A stretch of 41,449 bases of DNA from Cupriavidus basilensis (GTDB taxonomy: Bacteria > Pseudomonadota > Gammaproteobacteria > Burkholderiales > Burkholderiaceae): the NCBI RefSeq assembly GCF_029335485.1, contig NZ_JARJLM010000509.1, forward strand, positions 1 through 41,449, read 5' to 3'. Positions 17,130-25,316 of the stretch are shown piece after piece. Position 1 is the first letter of the stretch. Each line of letters opens with the position of its first letter. Made by a program: the position numbers and the translations under genes. The notes beneath the pieces are model-generated. The model was not told where the DNA came from and ran no database searches. It saw only the letters and a program-made list of their open reading frames with translations.

Positions 17130-17280
17130 CGTCCATGGCCTCGAAGGAAGCCCGGCGCCCGCGGCGTGCGCGGGCGCGCCGGAAGATATCGCCAGCGCAG
17201 TAGCAGGCACGAGCGCGCATGCCAGATGAAGGCGCAGGCGGCGAAGAACAACGATAGAGCGCATATAATTTAATCTCCAA

Positions 17281-17335
17281 CGAATATAAATTATCGCAAA
17301 ACGATAAGATATTTCCTTTTTACAGCAAATATTCG
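17281..17335. promoter_or_regulatory. Nested inverted repeats between lipoprotein and DUF2975 genes
   Basis: An inner perfect palindrome, TTATCGCAAAACGATAA (17291-17307), lies within an outer pair, CGAATAT (17281-17287) and ATATTCG (17329-17335). The region is strikingly AT-rich against its surroundings and sits between divergent genes, so it should hold both promoters. The XRE protein encoded at 17949 is the obvious candidate binder; this is inference. Confidence 0.55.
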
Positions 17336-17363
17336 TATCATGCAATCCCATCAGGAGACTGGC

Positions 17364-17942
17364 ATGCCAAGTCCGCTTGCCCCTTCATTGCCGGCTGACG
17401 CCGCAATGCGTCGCGTCAGCGCCATTGCACGCCGGATGCAATGGCTCACGCTTTGCGGCATCGCCATGACGCTGGCCGGCATGATCGCCCTCTGGTTCTG
17501 GCTGTCCGATGCAGCGCTCGAGCAGCACCTCCGCCGGTTCCTGGAGATCCGGGCAGCGGAGTACCGGGTACTGGTGTCGATGCCGTACCGCCTGGCCGGC
17601 TTCGTCATCACGGCGGGTGCGGCGAGCGTGCTCGTCGGCGGCCTGATGGAGGCGCGCAAGCTCTTCGCCGCGTTCGCGCACGGTATGGTCTTCACGCTGG
17701 AAACGGCTTTGCGCCTGCGCCGCGTGGCGCTGATGGTGACGGCGTTCAGCGCGGTGGTTCCGCTCACCAAGACGCTGCTGGGCTTGGCCCTGGTCAGCGG
17801 CGATGGCCCCGGCCCCTACATGCTGGTGATCGTCAACTTCGGCGATTTTGCGCTGGGTCTGCTGGGTGGCTTGCTGCTGGCGATCGCCTGGGCGATGGTG
17901 GAAGCGGCCCGTATCGCCCGGGAGAACGAAGGCTTTGTTTGA
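17364..17942 (+). CDS. DUF2975 membrane protein
   Basis: A 192-residue inner-membrane protein with about four hydrophobic segments: near residues 34-52 (LTLCGIAMTLAGMIALWFWL), 76-96 (AGFVITAGAASVLVGGLMEA), 120-140 and 150-180. The pattern, together with a downstream XRE gene, is that of DUF2975 proteins. These are usually paired with a YozG-like regulator; the molecular role is unknown. The start ATG at 17364 (MPSPLAPS) has AGGAG seven bases upstream, and an earlier ATG at 17340 lacks one. The gene ends 6 bp before the XRE gene, so the two are surely co-transcribed. Confidence 0.85.
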   Translation: MPSPLAPSLPADAAMRRVSAIARRMQWLTLCGIAMTLAGMIALWFWLSDAALEQHLRRFLEIRAAEYRVLVSMPYRLAGFVITAGAASVLVGGLMEARKLFAAFAHGMVFTLETALRLRRVALMVTAFSAVVPLTKTLLGLALVSGDGPGPYMLVIVNFGDFALGLLGGLLLAIAWAMVEAARIARENEGFV

Positions 17943-17948
17943 GACGCC

Positions 17949-18176
17949 ATGACCATTCTTGTCAGACTTGATGTCCTGCTTGCCGAGCGCAAGATGAAAT
18001 CGCGCGAACTTGCCCAGTACATCGGCATCACCGAGCCCAATCTTTCCCTGCTGAAATCCGGCAAGGTCAAGGGCATCCGCTTCGATACGCTGGAAAAAAT
18101 CTGCGAGGCGCTGAACTGCCAGCCAGGCGATCTGCTGGAATACCGCGCAGATGCGCCCGCGGATGATCAAGCCTAG
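17949..18176 (+). CDS. XRE regulator paired with DUF2975
   Basis: A 75-residue single-domain Cro/CI helix-turn-helix protein of the YozG type: VRLDVLLAERKMKSRELAQY, then IGITEPNLSLLKSGKVKGIR and LEKICEALNCQPGDLLEY. It fills almost the whole chain, so it has no effector domain of its own. It begins 6 bp after the DUF2975 stop, without a distinct ribosome binding site, suggesting translational coupling. It probably controls the operon through the palindromes at 17281-17335, and the membrane partner may modulate it. That link is inference. Confidence 0.92.
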   Translation: MTILVRLDVLLAERKMKSRELAQYIGITEPNLSLLKSGKVKGIRFDTLEKICEALNCQPGDLLEYRADAPADDQA

Positions 18177-18408
18177 CTTGCCCGCCTGGCACGCCCGTCA
18201 CGCGCCATTTCGCTGAAGCAAGCCGCCCGAACTGCAAACAATTGTCTCGCCTGGCTCGGGCGTGGCGGCAGGAACGGCCACCAGCATGGCTTTGCGGCAA
18301 GTGGCGCGCGAGCCCCCCCATGGAGTGATATCGCTTCGAGTGCGTCATTGCGCATACTCGCAGCTACTTCAACCACTCGCCCCCAAGCGGGCACGGAGCG
18401 AGGCGCAC

Positions 18409-18576
18409 ATGCTCATCCTTTCCTATTGCAGCTACGCAGTCATCTGCATCCTCGCGTTGTGGCAAGTGATACGTTGGGCGGACAAGAATCACCCCGCCCT
18501 GCGGGAACGTCGGCCGCAGGGAACCACGGCGGGCGAGACCGGCAGGATCCCGGAGCGGGAGCTGCCGGGAAGCTAG
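18409..18576 (+). CDS. Possible 55-residue single-pass membrane protein
   Basis: A short frame from the ATG at 18409 with a GGAGCGAGG stretch upstream. Residues 1-18 (MLILSYCSYAVICILALW) form one hydrophobic segment, followed by a polar, positively charged tail (QVIRWADKNHPALRERRP). The segment looks like a membrane anchor with the tail in the cytoplasm. I recognise no family. It is too short to be sure it is real; the preceding 230 bp hold nothing else. It stands between the XRE gene and the SOS-controlled gene. Confidence 0.4.
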   Translation: MLILSYCSYAVICILALWQVIRWADKNHPALRERRPQGTTAGETGRIPERELPGS

Positions 18577-18620
18577 CGCCGGATCGCCGGGATCGGCCAA
18601 GAGCCTTGCCGATCGCGCCC

Positions 18621-18648
18621 TTGCAAATCCGGGAATACTGTATATATT
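18621..18648 (+). promoter_or_regulatory. Promoter of the SOS-controlled gene
   Basis: A -35 box TTGCAA (18621-18626) and a -10 box TATATT (18643-18648) are 16 bp apart. The -10 lies inside the first LexA box, so LexA bound there would block RNA polymerase. Confidence 0.55.
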
Positions 18649-18672
18649 TACAGGTACTGTATGCATGAACAG
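18638..18672 (+). promoter_or_regulatory. Two tandem LexA (SOS) boxes
   Basis: Box 1 is CTGTATATATTTACAG (18638-18653) and box 2 is CTGTATGCATGAACAG (18657-18672). Both fit the CTGT-N8-ACAG LexA consensus exactly, and box 1 is flanked by TA as in the strongest sites. They are 19 bp apart, close to two helical turns. They lie 39-73 bp before the start of the 18711 gene. Confidence 0.9.
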
Positions 18673-18710
18673 TAGCCAACAGTCTTTCCCAGAATTTACA
18701 GGAGCCGATC

Positions 18711-19025
18711 ATGGAACACCTGGTCCGGGTACAGAACGAATATGACAGGCAAGTCCTGGCCTGGCTGCGCGCGCGAATTGGCGACGCCGCCCTGCAGGCC
18801 GCGGCGCAGCGGCTGACCGGCGACCGCAAGCCTTACCTGTCGACGATCTGCCGCAGCCTGAACGTGACGCCACCGAGCCGCCGCGCCCTGCGCAGCCAGG
18901 CCACCCGCGCCAGCCGCGAAGTCGGGGAGCGCTACCTGGCCTCGATCCGGCAACTGCTTGCAAGACCCGCACCAGCGCAGCACGGCTCGCTGAACCAGGA
19001 GCATCCGCGGCAGCAGCCGTGCTAG
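18711..19025 (+). CDS. SOS-controlled small protein of unknown function
   Basis: A 104-residue, strongly basic protein. The start ATG at 18711 has AGGAG seven bases upstream. It appears all-helical: residues 1-35 (VRVQNEYDRQVLAWLRARIG), a middle KPYLSTICRSLNVTPPSRRA that could be a helix-turn-helix, then RASREVGERYLASIRQLLA. It has no signal peptide, membrane span or catalytic motif. I do not recognise the family. Two perfect LexA boxes directly upstream make DNA-damage induction very likely. Candidate roles are a cell-division inhibitor, a DNA-binding modulator or a repair accessory, but none is supported by sequence. It is a single gene, ending 12 bp before the convergent aldo/keto reductase. 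Confidence 0.85.
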   Translation: MEHLVRVQNEYDRQVLAWLRARIGDAALQAAAQRLTGDRKPYLSTICRSLNVTPPSRRALRSQATRASREVGERYLASIRQLLARPAPAQHGSLNQEHPRQQPC

Positions 19026-19037
19026 GCCTGCGCGGTC

Positions 19038-20051
19038 TCAGCGTTCGCTGTCGAGAAACGCCATCTGCTCGGCACCGTAGCGCGTGCCGGCCACGGCATC
19101 GCCGGGCACGGCCTGCTCGATGCGGGCCATATCCGCGGGGGACAACGTCAGCGGCAGCGCGCCCAGCGCGCCTTCCAGCTGCTGCAGCGTGCGCGAGCCG
19201 ACCAGCGGCACCAGTTGCACACCCAGCTCGCGCCCCTTGGCCAGGGCCCAGGCGATCGCCACCTGCACGCTGGTGGCGCCCAGCCCCCGCGCAACCTGTT
19301 GGAGCGCGTCCACGAGTTGCCGGTTGTGGTCCAGGTTCTCCCCGCTGAAGCGCGGCAGGTGGCTGCGAAAGTCCTCCGGCCCCTTGGGCCTGGAGCCGCC
19401 AAGCAGGCCGCGCGACAGCACCCCATAGGCGGTCACGCCAATCCCAAGCACCTTCAGCAGCGGGAAGATCCTGGCCTCCGGCCCGCGGCTGAGCAGCGAG
19501 TACTCGATCTGCAGGTCGCTGATAGGATGCACCTTGTGGGCGCGCTCGATGATGTCCGGCCCCACTTCGGACAAGCCGATGTAGCGCACATAGCCAGCCT
19601 TCACCAGGTCGGCGACAGCGCCGATGGTCTCCTCCACCGGCACCGACGGATCGTGCCGGGCCATGCGGTAGATATCGATGCAATCGGTGCCCAGGCGCTG
19701 CAGGCTGTAGGCGGCGAAGTTCTTCACGGCTGCCGGTCGGCCGTCCATGCCCAGCCAGCCGTGGTCCGGCGAGCGCAGCGCGCCGTACTTGACCGAGACC
19801 AGCGCCTGGTCGCGGCGCCCCTTCAGCGCCCGGCCGATCAGCATTTCGTTATGGCCGGCGCCATAGAAGTCCCCCGTATCCAGCAGGTTGATGCCGGCAT
19901 CGAGCGCGGCGTGGATGGTCGAGATGCTTTGGCCGTCGTCGCTGGCGCCGTAGAAATCCGACATGCCCATGCAGCCCAGGCCAAGGGCGGAAACCTGTCG
20001 CGGGCCATGCGCGCCGAGGGCAATGGCGGGAACGTTGCGCAATGCGGTCAT
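19038..20051 (-). CDS. Aldo/keto reductase
   Basis: NADPH-dependent (alpha/beta)8 oxidoreductase of 337 residues. Three residues of the catalytic tetrad are present: D58 (LLDTGDFYG), Y63 and K88 (LVSVKYG). The position of the usual catalytic His is Ala: the sequence [15 protein letters not shown] places A131 where YxHR is expected. I recall a subfamily with YRxARxDP at this place, so this is probably a lineage trait and not decay. The C-terminal cofactor segment [19 protein letters not shown] is intact. The start ATG at 20051 has AAGGAG upstream. It diverges from a LysR gene that probably controls it. Confidence 0.93.
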   Translation of the reverse strand: MTALRNVPAIALGAHGPRQVSALGLGCMGMSDFYGASDDGQSISTIHAALDAGINLLDTGDFYGAGHNEMLIGRALKGRRDQALVSVKYGALRSPDHGWLGMDGRPAAVKNFAAYSLQRLGTDCIDIYRMARHDPSVPVEETIGAVADLVKAGYVRYIGLSEVGPDIIERAHKVHPISDLQIEYSLLSRGPEARIFPLLKVLGIGVTAYGVLSRGLLGGSRPKGPEDFRSHLPRFSGENLDHNRQLVDALQQVARGLGATSVQVAIAWALAKGRELGVQLVPLVGSRTLQQLEGALGALPLTLSPADMARIEQAVPGDAVAGTRYGAEQMAFLDSER

Positions 20052-20068
20052 CTTGCTTCTCCTTCAAT

Positions 20069-20092
20069 CGGTTCGTTGATCGGTTCGTTGAT
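20069..20092. repeat. Tandem 12-mers upstream of the aldo/keto reductase
   Basis: CGGTTCGTTGAT occurs twice head to tail and is followed by a partial third copy (CGGTTG). It lies 18 bp upstream of the reductase start, between it and the divergent LysR gene. It could bind a regulator or be slipped-strand sequence. Confidence 0.6.
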
Positions 20093-20129
20093 CGGTTGTG
20101 CGATGAAGCCAGTCTATTGTGCGGTTCTT

Positions 20130-20151
20130 TCCGAATAAACTACGATTCGGA
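20130..20151. promoter_or_regulatory. LysR-type operator between aldo/keto reductase and lysR
   Basis: Perfect arms TCCGAAT (20130-20136) and ATTCGGA (20145-20151) are separated by 8 bp, giving the 22-bp size typical of a LysR recognition site. It lies midway between the divergent starts at 20051 and 20198, the usual place for such a site. Confidence 0.6.
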
Positions 20152-20197
20152 GAATCACTGTTCACACCAATCAAAACAATCAGCGACGTACACCCCC

Positions 20198-21121
20198 ATG
20201 AGCATCGACCGATTCAAGTCCATGGAAGTCTTTGTCCGCGTGGTCGAGCTTGGCAGCTTCACCCGCGCGGCGACCGCGCTGCATCTGCCCAAGGGACGTG
20301 TCACCACCATCATCCAGGAGTTGGAGACGCATCTGGGCGCGCGGCTCCTGCATCGCACCACGCGCCGGCTGAGCCTGACCGACGATGGCATGGTCTACCA
20401 CCAGCGCGCGGTGGCGATGCTGCAGGAAATGAATGAACTGGAAGGTGCGCTCGGCCATGCCGTGGTGACGCCCGCTGGACGGCTCCGGGTGGACGTGCCC
20501 GCCGCCACTGGCCGCCACATGATCGCGCCCGCACTGCCGGAATTCTTCCGCCGCTACCCGCAGATCGTGCTGGAACTGGGCAGTTCCGACCGTCCGGTCG
20601 ACTTGATCGCCGAAGGCGTGGATTGCGTGATTCGCGGCGGCCTGGTGCATGACGAAAGCCTGGCCGCGCGGCACCTGGGCGAACTGGCGGTGGTGACGTG
20701 CGCGGCGCCCTGCTACCTGCAACGGCATGGCACGCCCGCCACGCTGGCGGACCTCGACCAGCATCGCTTCGTGAATTTCTTCTCGGCCAAGACCGGGCGC
20801 ATATTCCCCTTCGACTTCCGGCGCGGCGACGAGGCCTATGAAATCAACCGGCCGCACTGGGTCGCGGCAAACGATGCCGACACCTATATCGCCGCGGCCG
20901 TAGCCGGCATGGGCCTGATGCAAAGCCCGGCCAACCGGATGATCCGGGAACACCTGGCCAGCGGCCGGCTGGTGCCCGTGCTGCCCGACTGGAACGCCGG
21001 CACGCTGCCGTTGGTGGCCATGTATCCGCGCAACCGCCACCTGACGGCGAAAGTCCGCGCCTTTATCGAATGGGCGGCGGAAATCTTCCGGGCCGAGCTT
21101 GCGCCACCACCGTTGCCCTGA
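20198..21121 (+). CDS. LysR-family regulator
   Basis: A 307-residue LysR protein of the AaeR/DsdC-like group. The N-terminal winged helix-turn-helix spans about residues 1-60 (VFVRVVELGSFTRAATALHL, then GRVTTIIQELETHLGARLLH). The effector domain follows from about 90 to 295, with LDLIAEGVDCVIRGG-like periplasmic-binding-protein folds (seen as PVDLIAEGVDCVIRGGLVHD). I chose the ATG at 20198; an open frame runs upstream, but it crosses the operator. It diverges from the aldo/keto reductase, its probable target and autoregulated partner. Confidence 0.93.
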   Translation: MSIDRFKSMEVFVRVVELGSFTRAATALHLPKGRVTTIIQELETHLGARLLHRTTRRLSLTDDGMVYHQRAVAMLQEMNELEGALGHAVVTPAGRLRVDVPAATGRHMIAPALPEFFRRYPQIVLELGSSDRPVDLIAEGVDCVIRGGLVHDESLAARHLGELAVVTCAAPCYLQRHGTPATLADLDQHRFVNFFSAKTGRIFPFDFRRGDEAYEINRPHWVAANDADTYIAAAVAGMGLMQSPANRMIREHLASGRLVPVLPDWNAGTLPLVAMYPRNRHLTAKVRAFIEWAAEIFRAELAPPPLP

Positions 21122-21224
21122 CCGCCTCCGGTGCTACTCCACTTTATCCGCTGTCCCTGCGCCGCCCTGCCGGGTGTAGGACTTCCTTGACTTATTCATC
21201 CTTATAAATGATAGTAAGCAAAAA

Positions 21225-21247
21225 TACGTTCTTCTTTTAAGAACGTA
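21225..21247 (+). promoter_or_regulatory. Inverted repeat before second lysR gene
   Basis: Arms TACGTTCTT and AAGAACGTA pair perfectly around CTTTT, in an AT-rich leader 28 bp before the GTG start. The site could be an autoregulatory operator. The geometry (9-5-9) is compact for LysR, so another regulator is possible. Confidence 0.5.
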
Positions 21248-21274
21248 AAGGTCTCTGTCTACAAGAGGATTGCC

Positions 21275-22162
21275 GTGGATCTGGCCGAACTTGAGATTTT
21301 CCGGGCCGTGGCGCTTGAGCAAAGCGTCACCCGTGCCGCCAGGAGCCTGGACCGCGTGCAGTCCAATGTGACCACGCGCGTCAAGCAGCTCGAGGAGGAA
21401 CTGGGTGTAGCGCTGTTCCTGCGCGACAGCAAGCGCATGACGCTGACGCCCGAAGGCCAGCGCTTCCTCGCTTACGCCGAGCAACTGCTGGCCCTGGCCG
21501 AGGAAGCCCGGCAATCCATGCGCCGCGACGTTCCCACCGGCAAGCTGCGGGTGGGCAGCATGGAGAGCTCGGCGGCCAGCCGGCTGCCCCGGCCACTGGC
21601 GCGTTACCACGGCAAGTGGCCGGATGTGCAGATCGAAATCCAGACCGGCACCACGCAGGCCCTGATCGATTCCCTGCTGGCGCACCGGCTCGATTGCGCC
21701 GTGGTCGCCCACCCCGCCGAAGGGACGCCGGCCACGCTCGACATGGACGTGCTCGGCCCCGGCCTCGAAGGCGCCTTCCTCTTCACCGAGGAACTCCTGC
21801 TGGTGCTGCCGCCCGGCCATCCGCCGGTGCGTGCGCCGCAGGACATCCTGCCGCGCAGCCTGGCCACCTTCGCACGCGGCTGCACGTATCGCATGTGCGC
21901 CGAGGCGTGGCTGGCGGGCGGCGCCGAGACCCCGCGGCCTGCCCCGAATATGCTCGAGCTGGCTTCCTATCACGCCATCCTGGCCTGCGTGGCGGCCGGC
22001 TCGGCGGTCGCCATCCTGCCCAGGTCGCTGCTTGCGCTGCATCCCGATGCTACGGCGCTGCAGACCGTGCCGGTGCGTACCGCCCACACCTTCCTGGTGC
22101 GGCGCTCGGGGTTCATCACCTCGGCGTACGAAGCCTTCCTGCAGGAGTTGCAGCGTGGCTAG
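21275..22162 (+). CDS. LysR-family regulator
   Basis: A 295-residue LysR regulator of the type often found with YbfB-like transporters. The helix-turn-helix is at about residues 1-60 (LEIFRAVALEQSVTRAARSL, then SNVTTRVKQLEEELGVALFL). The effector domain runs from about 85 to 290 (GKLRVGSMESSAASRLPRPL and MLELASYHAILACVAAGSAV). It starts at GTG 21275, with AAGAGGA just upstream. Its last bases overlap the start of the transporter gene, so the regulator and transporter are translated from one message. The effector is unknown. Confidence 0.93.
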   Translation: MDLAELEIFRAVALEQSVTRAARSLDRVQSNVTTRVKQLEEELGVALFLRDSKRMTLTPEGQRFLAYAEQLLALAEEARQSMRRDVPTGKLRVGSMESSAASRLPRPLARYHGKWPDVQIEIQTGTTQALIDSLLAHRLDCAVVAHPAEGTPATLDMDVLGPGLEGAFLFTEELLLVLPPGHPPVRAPQDILPRSLATFARGCTYRMCAEAWLAGGAETPRPAPNMLELASYHAILACVAAGSAVAILPRSLLALHPDATALQTVPVRTAHTFLVRRSGFITSAYEAFLQELQRG

Positions 22163-23354
22163 GATCCGCTCCGGCCCGGTGCGCGGGGACGCATCGGCGC
22201 GCACCGCCCTGGCAGCGTGGCTGCCCTTGCTGCCCTCCTTGGCCGCCGCGCTGGTGCTCGCGGTGGGCATGGGTTTTGGCCGCTTCGCGTTCACAGGCAT
22301 GTATCCCCTCATGGTCCGCGATGGCCTGCTGAGCGTCAGCGCCGGCTCGCTGGCGGCCTCGGCCAACTATGCGGGCTACCTGGCGGGCGCCCTCGCCATG
22401 ACCCGCAGCCCGGAGCGCGCCGCGCCCTTTTTGTGCCGCGTGGCCTTGCTCGGCACCGCCGCGTGCCTGCTGGCGCTGGCGCTGCCGGCGGCCCCCGGGT
22501 TCTTCATCGCGGTGCGCTTCCTGGCGGGCGTATTCAGCGCGATCGCGCTGATTGCCGCCTCCGTCTGGCTGTTCCATCTGCCGGGCCAGGCGCACAGCGC
22601 GCCTCTGCTGTTCTCGGGCGTGGGTGCCGGCATCCTGCTCTCCGCCGAACTGATCGCGGCCGGCAACGCCGCCGGCTGGCACAGCCCTGTGCTATGGAGC
22701 GCGCTCTGCGCCGGCTCCGCCGTGCTGGCCCTGCCCGCATGGCCGCATTTCGGGGCCAGCCGTGCGCCGCAGCCGCCGCCGTCACCAAACGCGCCGGGCC
22801 ATGCCGGCTATCCCGCCGCCAGGACCGGGGACCCCGGGCCATGGCCGCTGGTGGCAAGCTACGGCCTGGCCGGCTTTGGCTACATCGTGACCGCGACCTA
22901 CCTGCCGCTGTTCGTACGCGACGCGCTCGGCCATATCGATCCGGTCCATATCTGGGCGGCCTTCGGCCTTGGCGCCGCACCCTCCTGCTTCTTCTGGCAT
23001 GCGCTGCACAACCGCCTCGGCACGCGGCGTGCGCTCGCGCTCAACCTGCTGGTGCAAGCCGTGGGCGTCATCCTGCCTGCGCTGAGCCAGGCGGCGCCAT
23101 CCTACCTGGCCAGCGCGCTGCTGGTGGGCGGCACCTTCGTCGGGACGGTGACCATCGCCATGCCGGCGGCAAAGCGCATGGCGCACGCCGTCAGGTTCAA
23201 CCTGCTGGCTGCCATGACCGCCGCCTATGGGGTCGGCCAGATCGCCGGCCCCCTGGTTTCCAATGCGCTGATGGCGCACGCCCAGAGCTTTGCCGGCCCC
23301 CTTGCCGCGGCCACCGTCGCCTTGCTGGCGTCGACCGCCGCATGCTTCCTTTAG
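22155..23354 (+). CDS. YbfB/YjiJ-type MFS transporter
   Basis: Major facilitator of 399 residues with around twelve hydrophobic segments. The first carries [20 protein letters not shown], the signature of YbfB/YjiJ transporters. A polar loop rich in Pro, Ala and Gly at about residues 205-230 separates the two halves. I placed the start at GTG 22155, whose AGGAG site lies inside the end of the preceding lysR; the two genes overlap by 8 bp, a sign of translational coupling. Other frames open across this region are shadows. The substrate is unknown; an efflux role is common in the family. Confidence 0.88.
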   Translation: MARIRSGPVRGDASARTALAAWLPLLPSLAAALVLAVGMGFGRFAFTGMYPLMVRDGLLSVSAGSLAASANYAGYLAGALAMTRSPERAAPFLCRVALLGTAACLLALALPAAPGFFIAVRFLAGVFSAIALIAASVWLFHLPGQAHSAPLLFSGVGAGILLSAELIAAGNAAGWHSPVLWSALCAGSAVLALPAWPHFGASRAPQPPPSPNAPGHAGYPAARTGDPGPWPLVASYGLAGFGYIVTATYLPLFVRDALGHIDPVHIWAAFGLGAAPSCFFWHALHNRLGTRRALALNLLVQAVGVILPALSQAAPSYLASALLVGGTFVGTVTIAMPAAKRMAHAVRFNLLAAMTAAYGVGQIAGPLVSNALMAHAQSFAGPLAAATVALLASTAACFL

Positions 23355-23404
23355 CAGACACCCCCGGTATCGCAACAATTCAACCCATGCGTAGGAGCCT
23401 GCCA

Positions 23405-24517
23405 ATGAACAGCCCAGCCACACAGCGCCGCGCGCTGCTTTCCCTGCTCGGCATCGCCACGCCGATCATCCAGGCGCCGATGGCCGGCGTCAGCACCCCG
23501 GCGCTCGCTGCCGCCGTATCGAATGCCGGCGGCCTGGGCTCGCTCGGCGTCGGCGCCATGAATGCCGAGAGTGCCCGCAAGACCATCCGCGAAACCCGCG
23601 CGCTGACGGACAAGCCCTTCAACATCAACCTGTTCTGCCACGCGCCCGCCATCGCCAACCCGGCGCGCGAGGCACAGTGGCTGGCCTACCTGGCGCCGTA
23701 CTTCGCCGAGTTCGGCGCCACGCCGCCGGCCGCCTTGCGCGAGATCTACACCAGCTTTGTCGCCGACGAAGCCATGTACGCGATGCTGCTGGAAGAACGG
23801 CCGGCGGTGGTGAGTTTCCATTTCGGCCTGCCCGCGCAGGCCTGGACCGACGCGCTGCGTGCGGCAGGCATCGTGCTGATGGCCACGGCCACCAGCCTGG
23901 ACGAAGCCCGCCGGATCGAAGACGCCGGCATCGACGCCATCGTGGCGCAGGGCATCGAGGCCGGCGGCCATCGCGGCACCTTCAAGGCCGAAGGGCGTGA
24001 CGAAGGCCTGGGCACCCTGGCCCTGGTACGCCTGCTGGCACGCAACACCAGCCTACCGGTAGTGGCCGCCGGCGGCATCATGGACGGCGCCGGCATCGCG
24101 GCGGTGCTGGCGCTGGGCGCGCAGGCGGCGCAGCTCGGCACCGCCTTCGTGGCTTGCCCGGAGTCCGCGGCCGACGCCGCATACCGCGCGGCCCTGCTGG
24201 CAGGCCAGCCAGCCGGCACCACCCTGACCAGCGCCATCTCGGGCCGGCGCGCGCGCGGCTTCGTCAACCGCCTGACCGGACTGGGCGAGGCACGGGATTG
24301 CCCGCCGATTCCCGACTATCCGCTTACCTACGATGCCGGCAAGGCCCTGCATGCGGCAGCCAAGGCACGCGGCAATGCCGCCTTTGCCGCCCAGTGGGCG
24401 GGACAGGCGGCGCAGTTGTCGCGCAGCCTGCCGGCGGCGAAGCTGGTGGCGAGATTGCGGGCGGAACTGGCGGAGACGGTGGCCGGACTGAGCCGCCTGC
24501 AGGCTGGCGCGAACTGA
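23405..24517 (+). CDS. Nitronate monooxygenase
   Basis: FMN enzyme of 370 residues that oxidises alkyl nitronates to carbonyl compounds and nitrite. A TIM-barrel start is seen at [20 protein letters not shown] and the glycine-rich [15 protein letters not shown]. The conserved catalytic histidine is H189 ([12 protein letters not shown]), and the phosphate-binding [20 protein letters not shown] comes later. The start ATG at 23405 has AGGAG upstream, 50 bp after the transporter stop, so it probably shares the lysR-MFS transcript. This would couple import or export of a nitro compound to its detoxification, which is inference. Confidence 0.92.
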   Translation: MNSPATQRRALLSLLGIATPIIQAPMAGVSTPALAAAVSNAGGLGSLGVGAMNAESARKTIRETRALTDKPFNINLFCHAPAIANPAREAQWLAYLAPYFAEFGATPPAALREIYTSFVADEAMYAMLLEERPAVVSFHFGLPAQAWTDALRAAGIVLMATATSLDEARRIEDAGIDAIVAQGIEAGGHRGTFKAEGRDEGLGTLALVRLLARNTSLPVVAAGGIMDGAGIAAVLALGAQAAQLGTAFVACPESAADAAYRAALLAGQPAGTTLTSAISGRRARGFVNRLTGLGEARDCPPIPDYPLTYDAGKALHAAAKARGNAAFAAQWAGQAAQLSRSLPAAKLVARLRAELAETVAGLSRLQAGAN

Positions 24518-24647
24518 AAAAAGCGCCTGTGCCATGCACGCAGTGCCGGCGCGTGCAGGTGGCCTGCTACCATGGCAGCCATGCCGCCAAGGCGCCGCGC
24601 CTTGGCGCGCCCTTCCCTGACGACGTGATCCCCCGCGAGACAACCCC

Positions 24648-25289
24648 ATGAACGCATTGACATCCATACTGGCCATTGGCGGAGCGCTGGCGCTCGGCGC
24701 CGTCAGCCCCGGCCCCAGCTTCGTGATGGTGGCCCGCGCCGCCATTGCCCGCTCGCGCGCGGACGCACTCCACATGGCAGTGGGCATGGGACTTGGGGGC
24801 GTGGTGTTCGCGACAGCCGCGCTGCTCGGACTCAAGCTGCTGCTGGCCGCGGTGCCCTGGCTCTACATGACGATGAAGGTCGGCGGCGGCGTCTATCTCG
24901 TCTACCTGGGCATGCGCATCTGGCGCGGCGCGAGCGAGCCCCTCGCGATGGCGGCCGGCGCGCAGCAGAGCGGCACCGTGCAGGCCCCCGGCGGCGGCCG
25001 CGCCTTGCTTGGCGGACTGGCCACGCAACTCAGCAACCCCAAGACCGCCGTGGTGTATGCCAGCGTCTTCGCCGCGCTATTGCCGGCCGAGGTGCCGGCG
25101 CCGCTGCTGCTGGCGCTGCCGTTGATGGTCTTCGCCATCGAGACCGGCTGGTACGCCATCGTGGCGGTGGCGCTGTCGTCGGCGCGCCCGCGCGCCTTTT
25201 ACCTGCGCTTCAAGCTCTGGCTCGACCGTGCGGCGGGTGGCGTGATGGCGCTGCTCGGCATCCGGCTGATCGCCTCGCTGAAACAATAG
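24648..25289 (+). CDS. LysE/RhtB-family exporter
   Basis: Inner-membrane amino-acid exporter of 213 residues with about six hydrophobic segments. The family motif AVSPGPSFVMVARAAIARSR follows the first segment, and TQLSNPKTAVVYASVFAALL is the usual mid-protein motif. These proteins excrete homoserine, threonine, lysine or related compounds using the proton gradient; the substrate here is not readable. The start ATG at 24648 lacks a strong ribosome binding site. The 130-bp gap to the preceding gene leaves it open whether it has its own promoter. It converges on a TetR gene. Confidence 0.93.
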   Translation: MNALTSILAIGGALALGAVSPGPSFVMVARAAIARSRADALHMAVGMGLGGVVFATAALLGLKLLLAAVPWLYMTMKVGGGVYLVYLGMRIWRGASEPLAMAAGAQQSGTVQAPGGGRALLGGLATQLSNPKTAVVYASVFAALLPAEVPAPLLLALPLMVFAIETGWYAIVAVALSSARPRAFYLRFKLWLDRAAGGVMALLGIRLIASLKQ

Positions 25290-25296
25290 GGCAGCA

Positions 25297-25314
25297 GGCG
25301 GGCATCGGCCCGCC
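25297..25314. terminator. Short GC hairpin between convergent genes
   Basis: GGCGGGC and GCCCGCC pair perfectly around an ATCG tetraloop, exactly between the stops of the LysE and TetR genes (25289 and 25317). No T-run follows, so it would be a weak bidirectional terminator at best. Confidence 0.4.
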
Positions 25315-25316
25315 CT

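Noticed and set aside
19038-20051. Decay of the aldo/keto reductase because the catalytic His is Ala
   Set aside because: The rest of the enzyme is intact, and I recall a subfamily with the same YRxARxDP motif, so this looks like a lineage feature.
22217-23404. A long N-terminal extension of the nitronate monooxygenase frame, giving a 766-residue protein
   Set aside because: The upstream part overlaps the MFS transporter in another frame and is not protein-like. The ATG at 23405 has a proper AGGAG site and gives the normal enzyme length.
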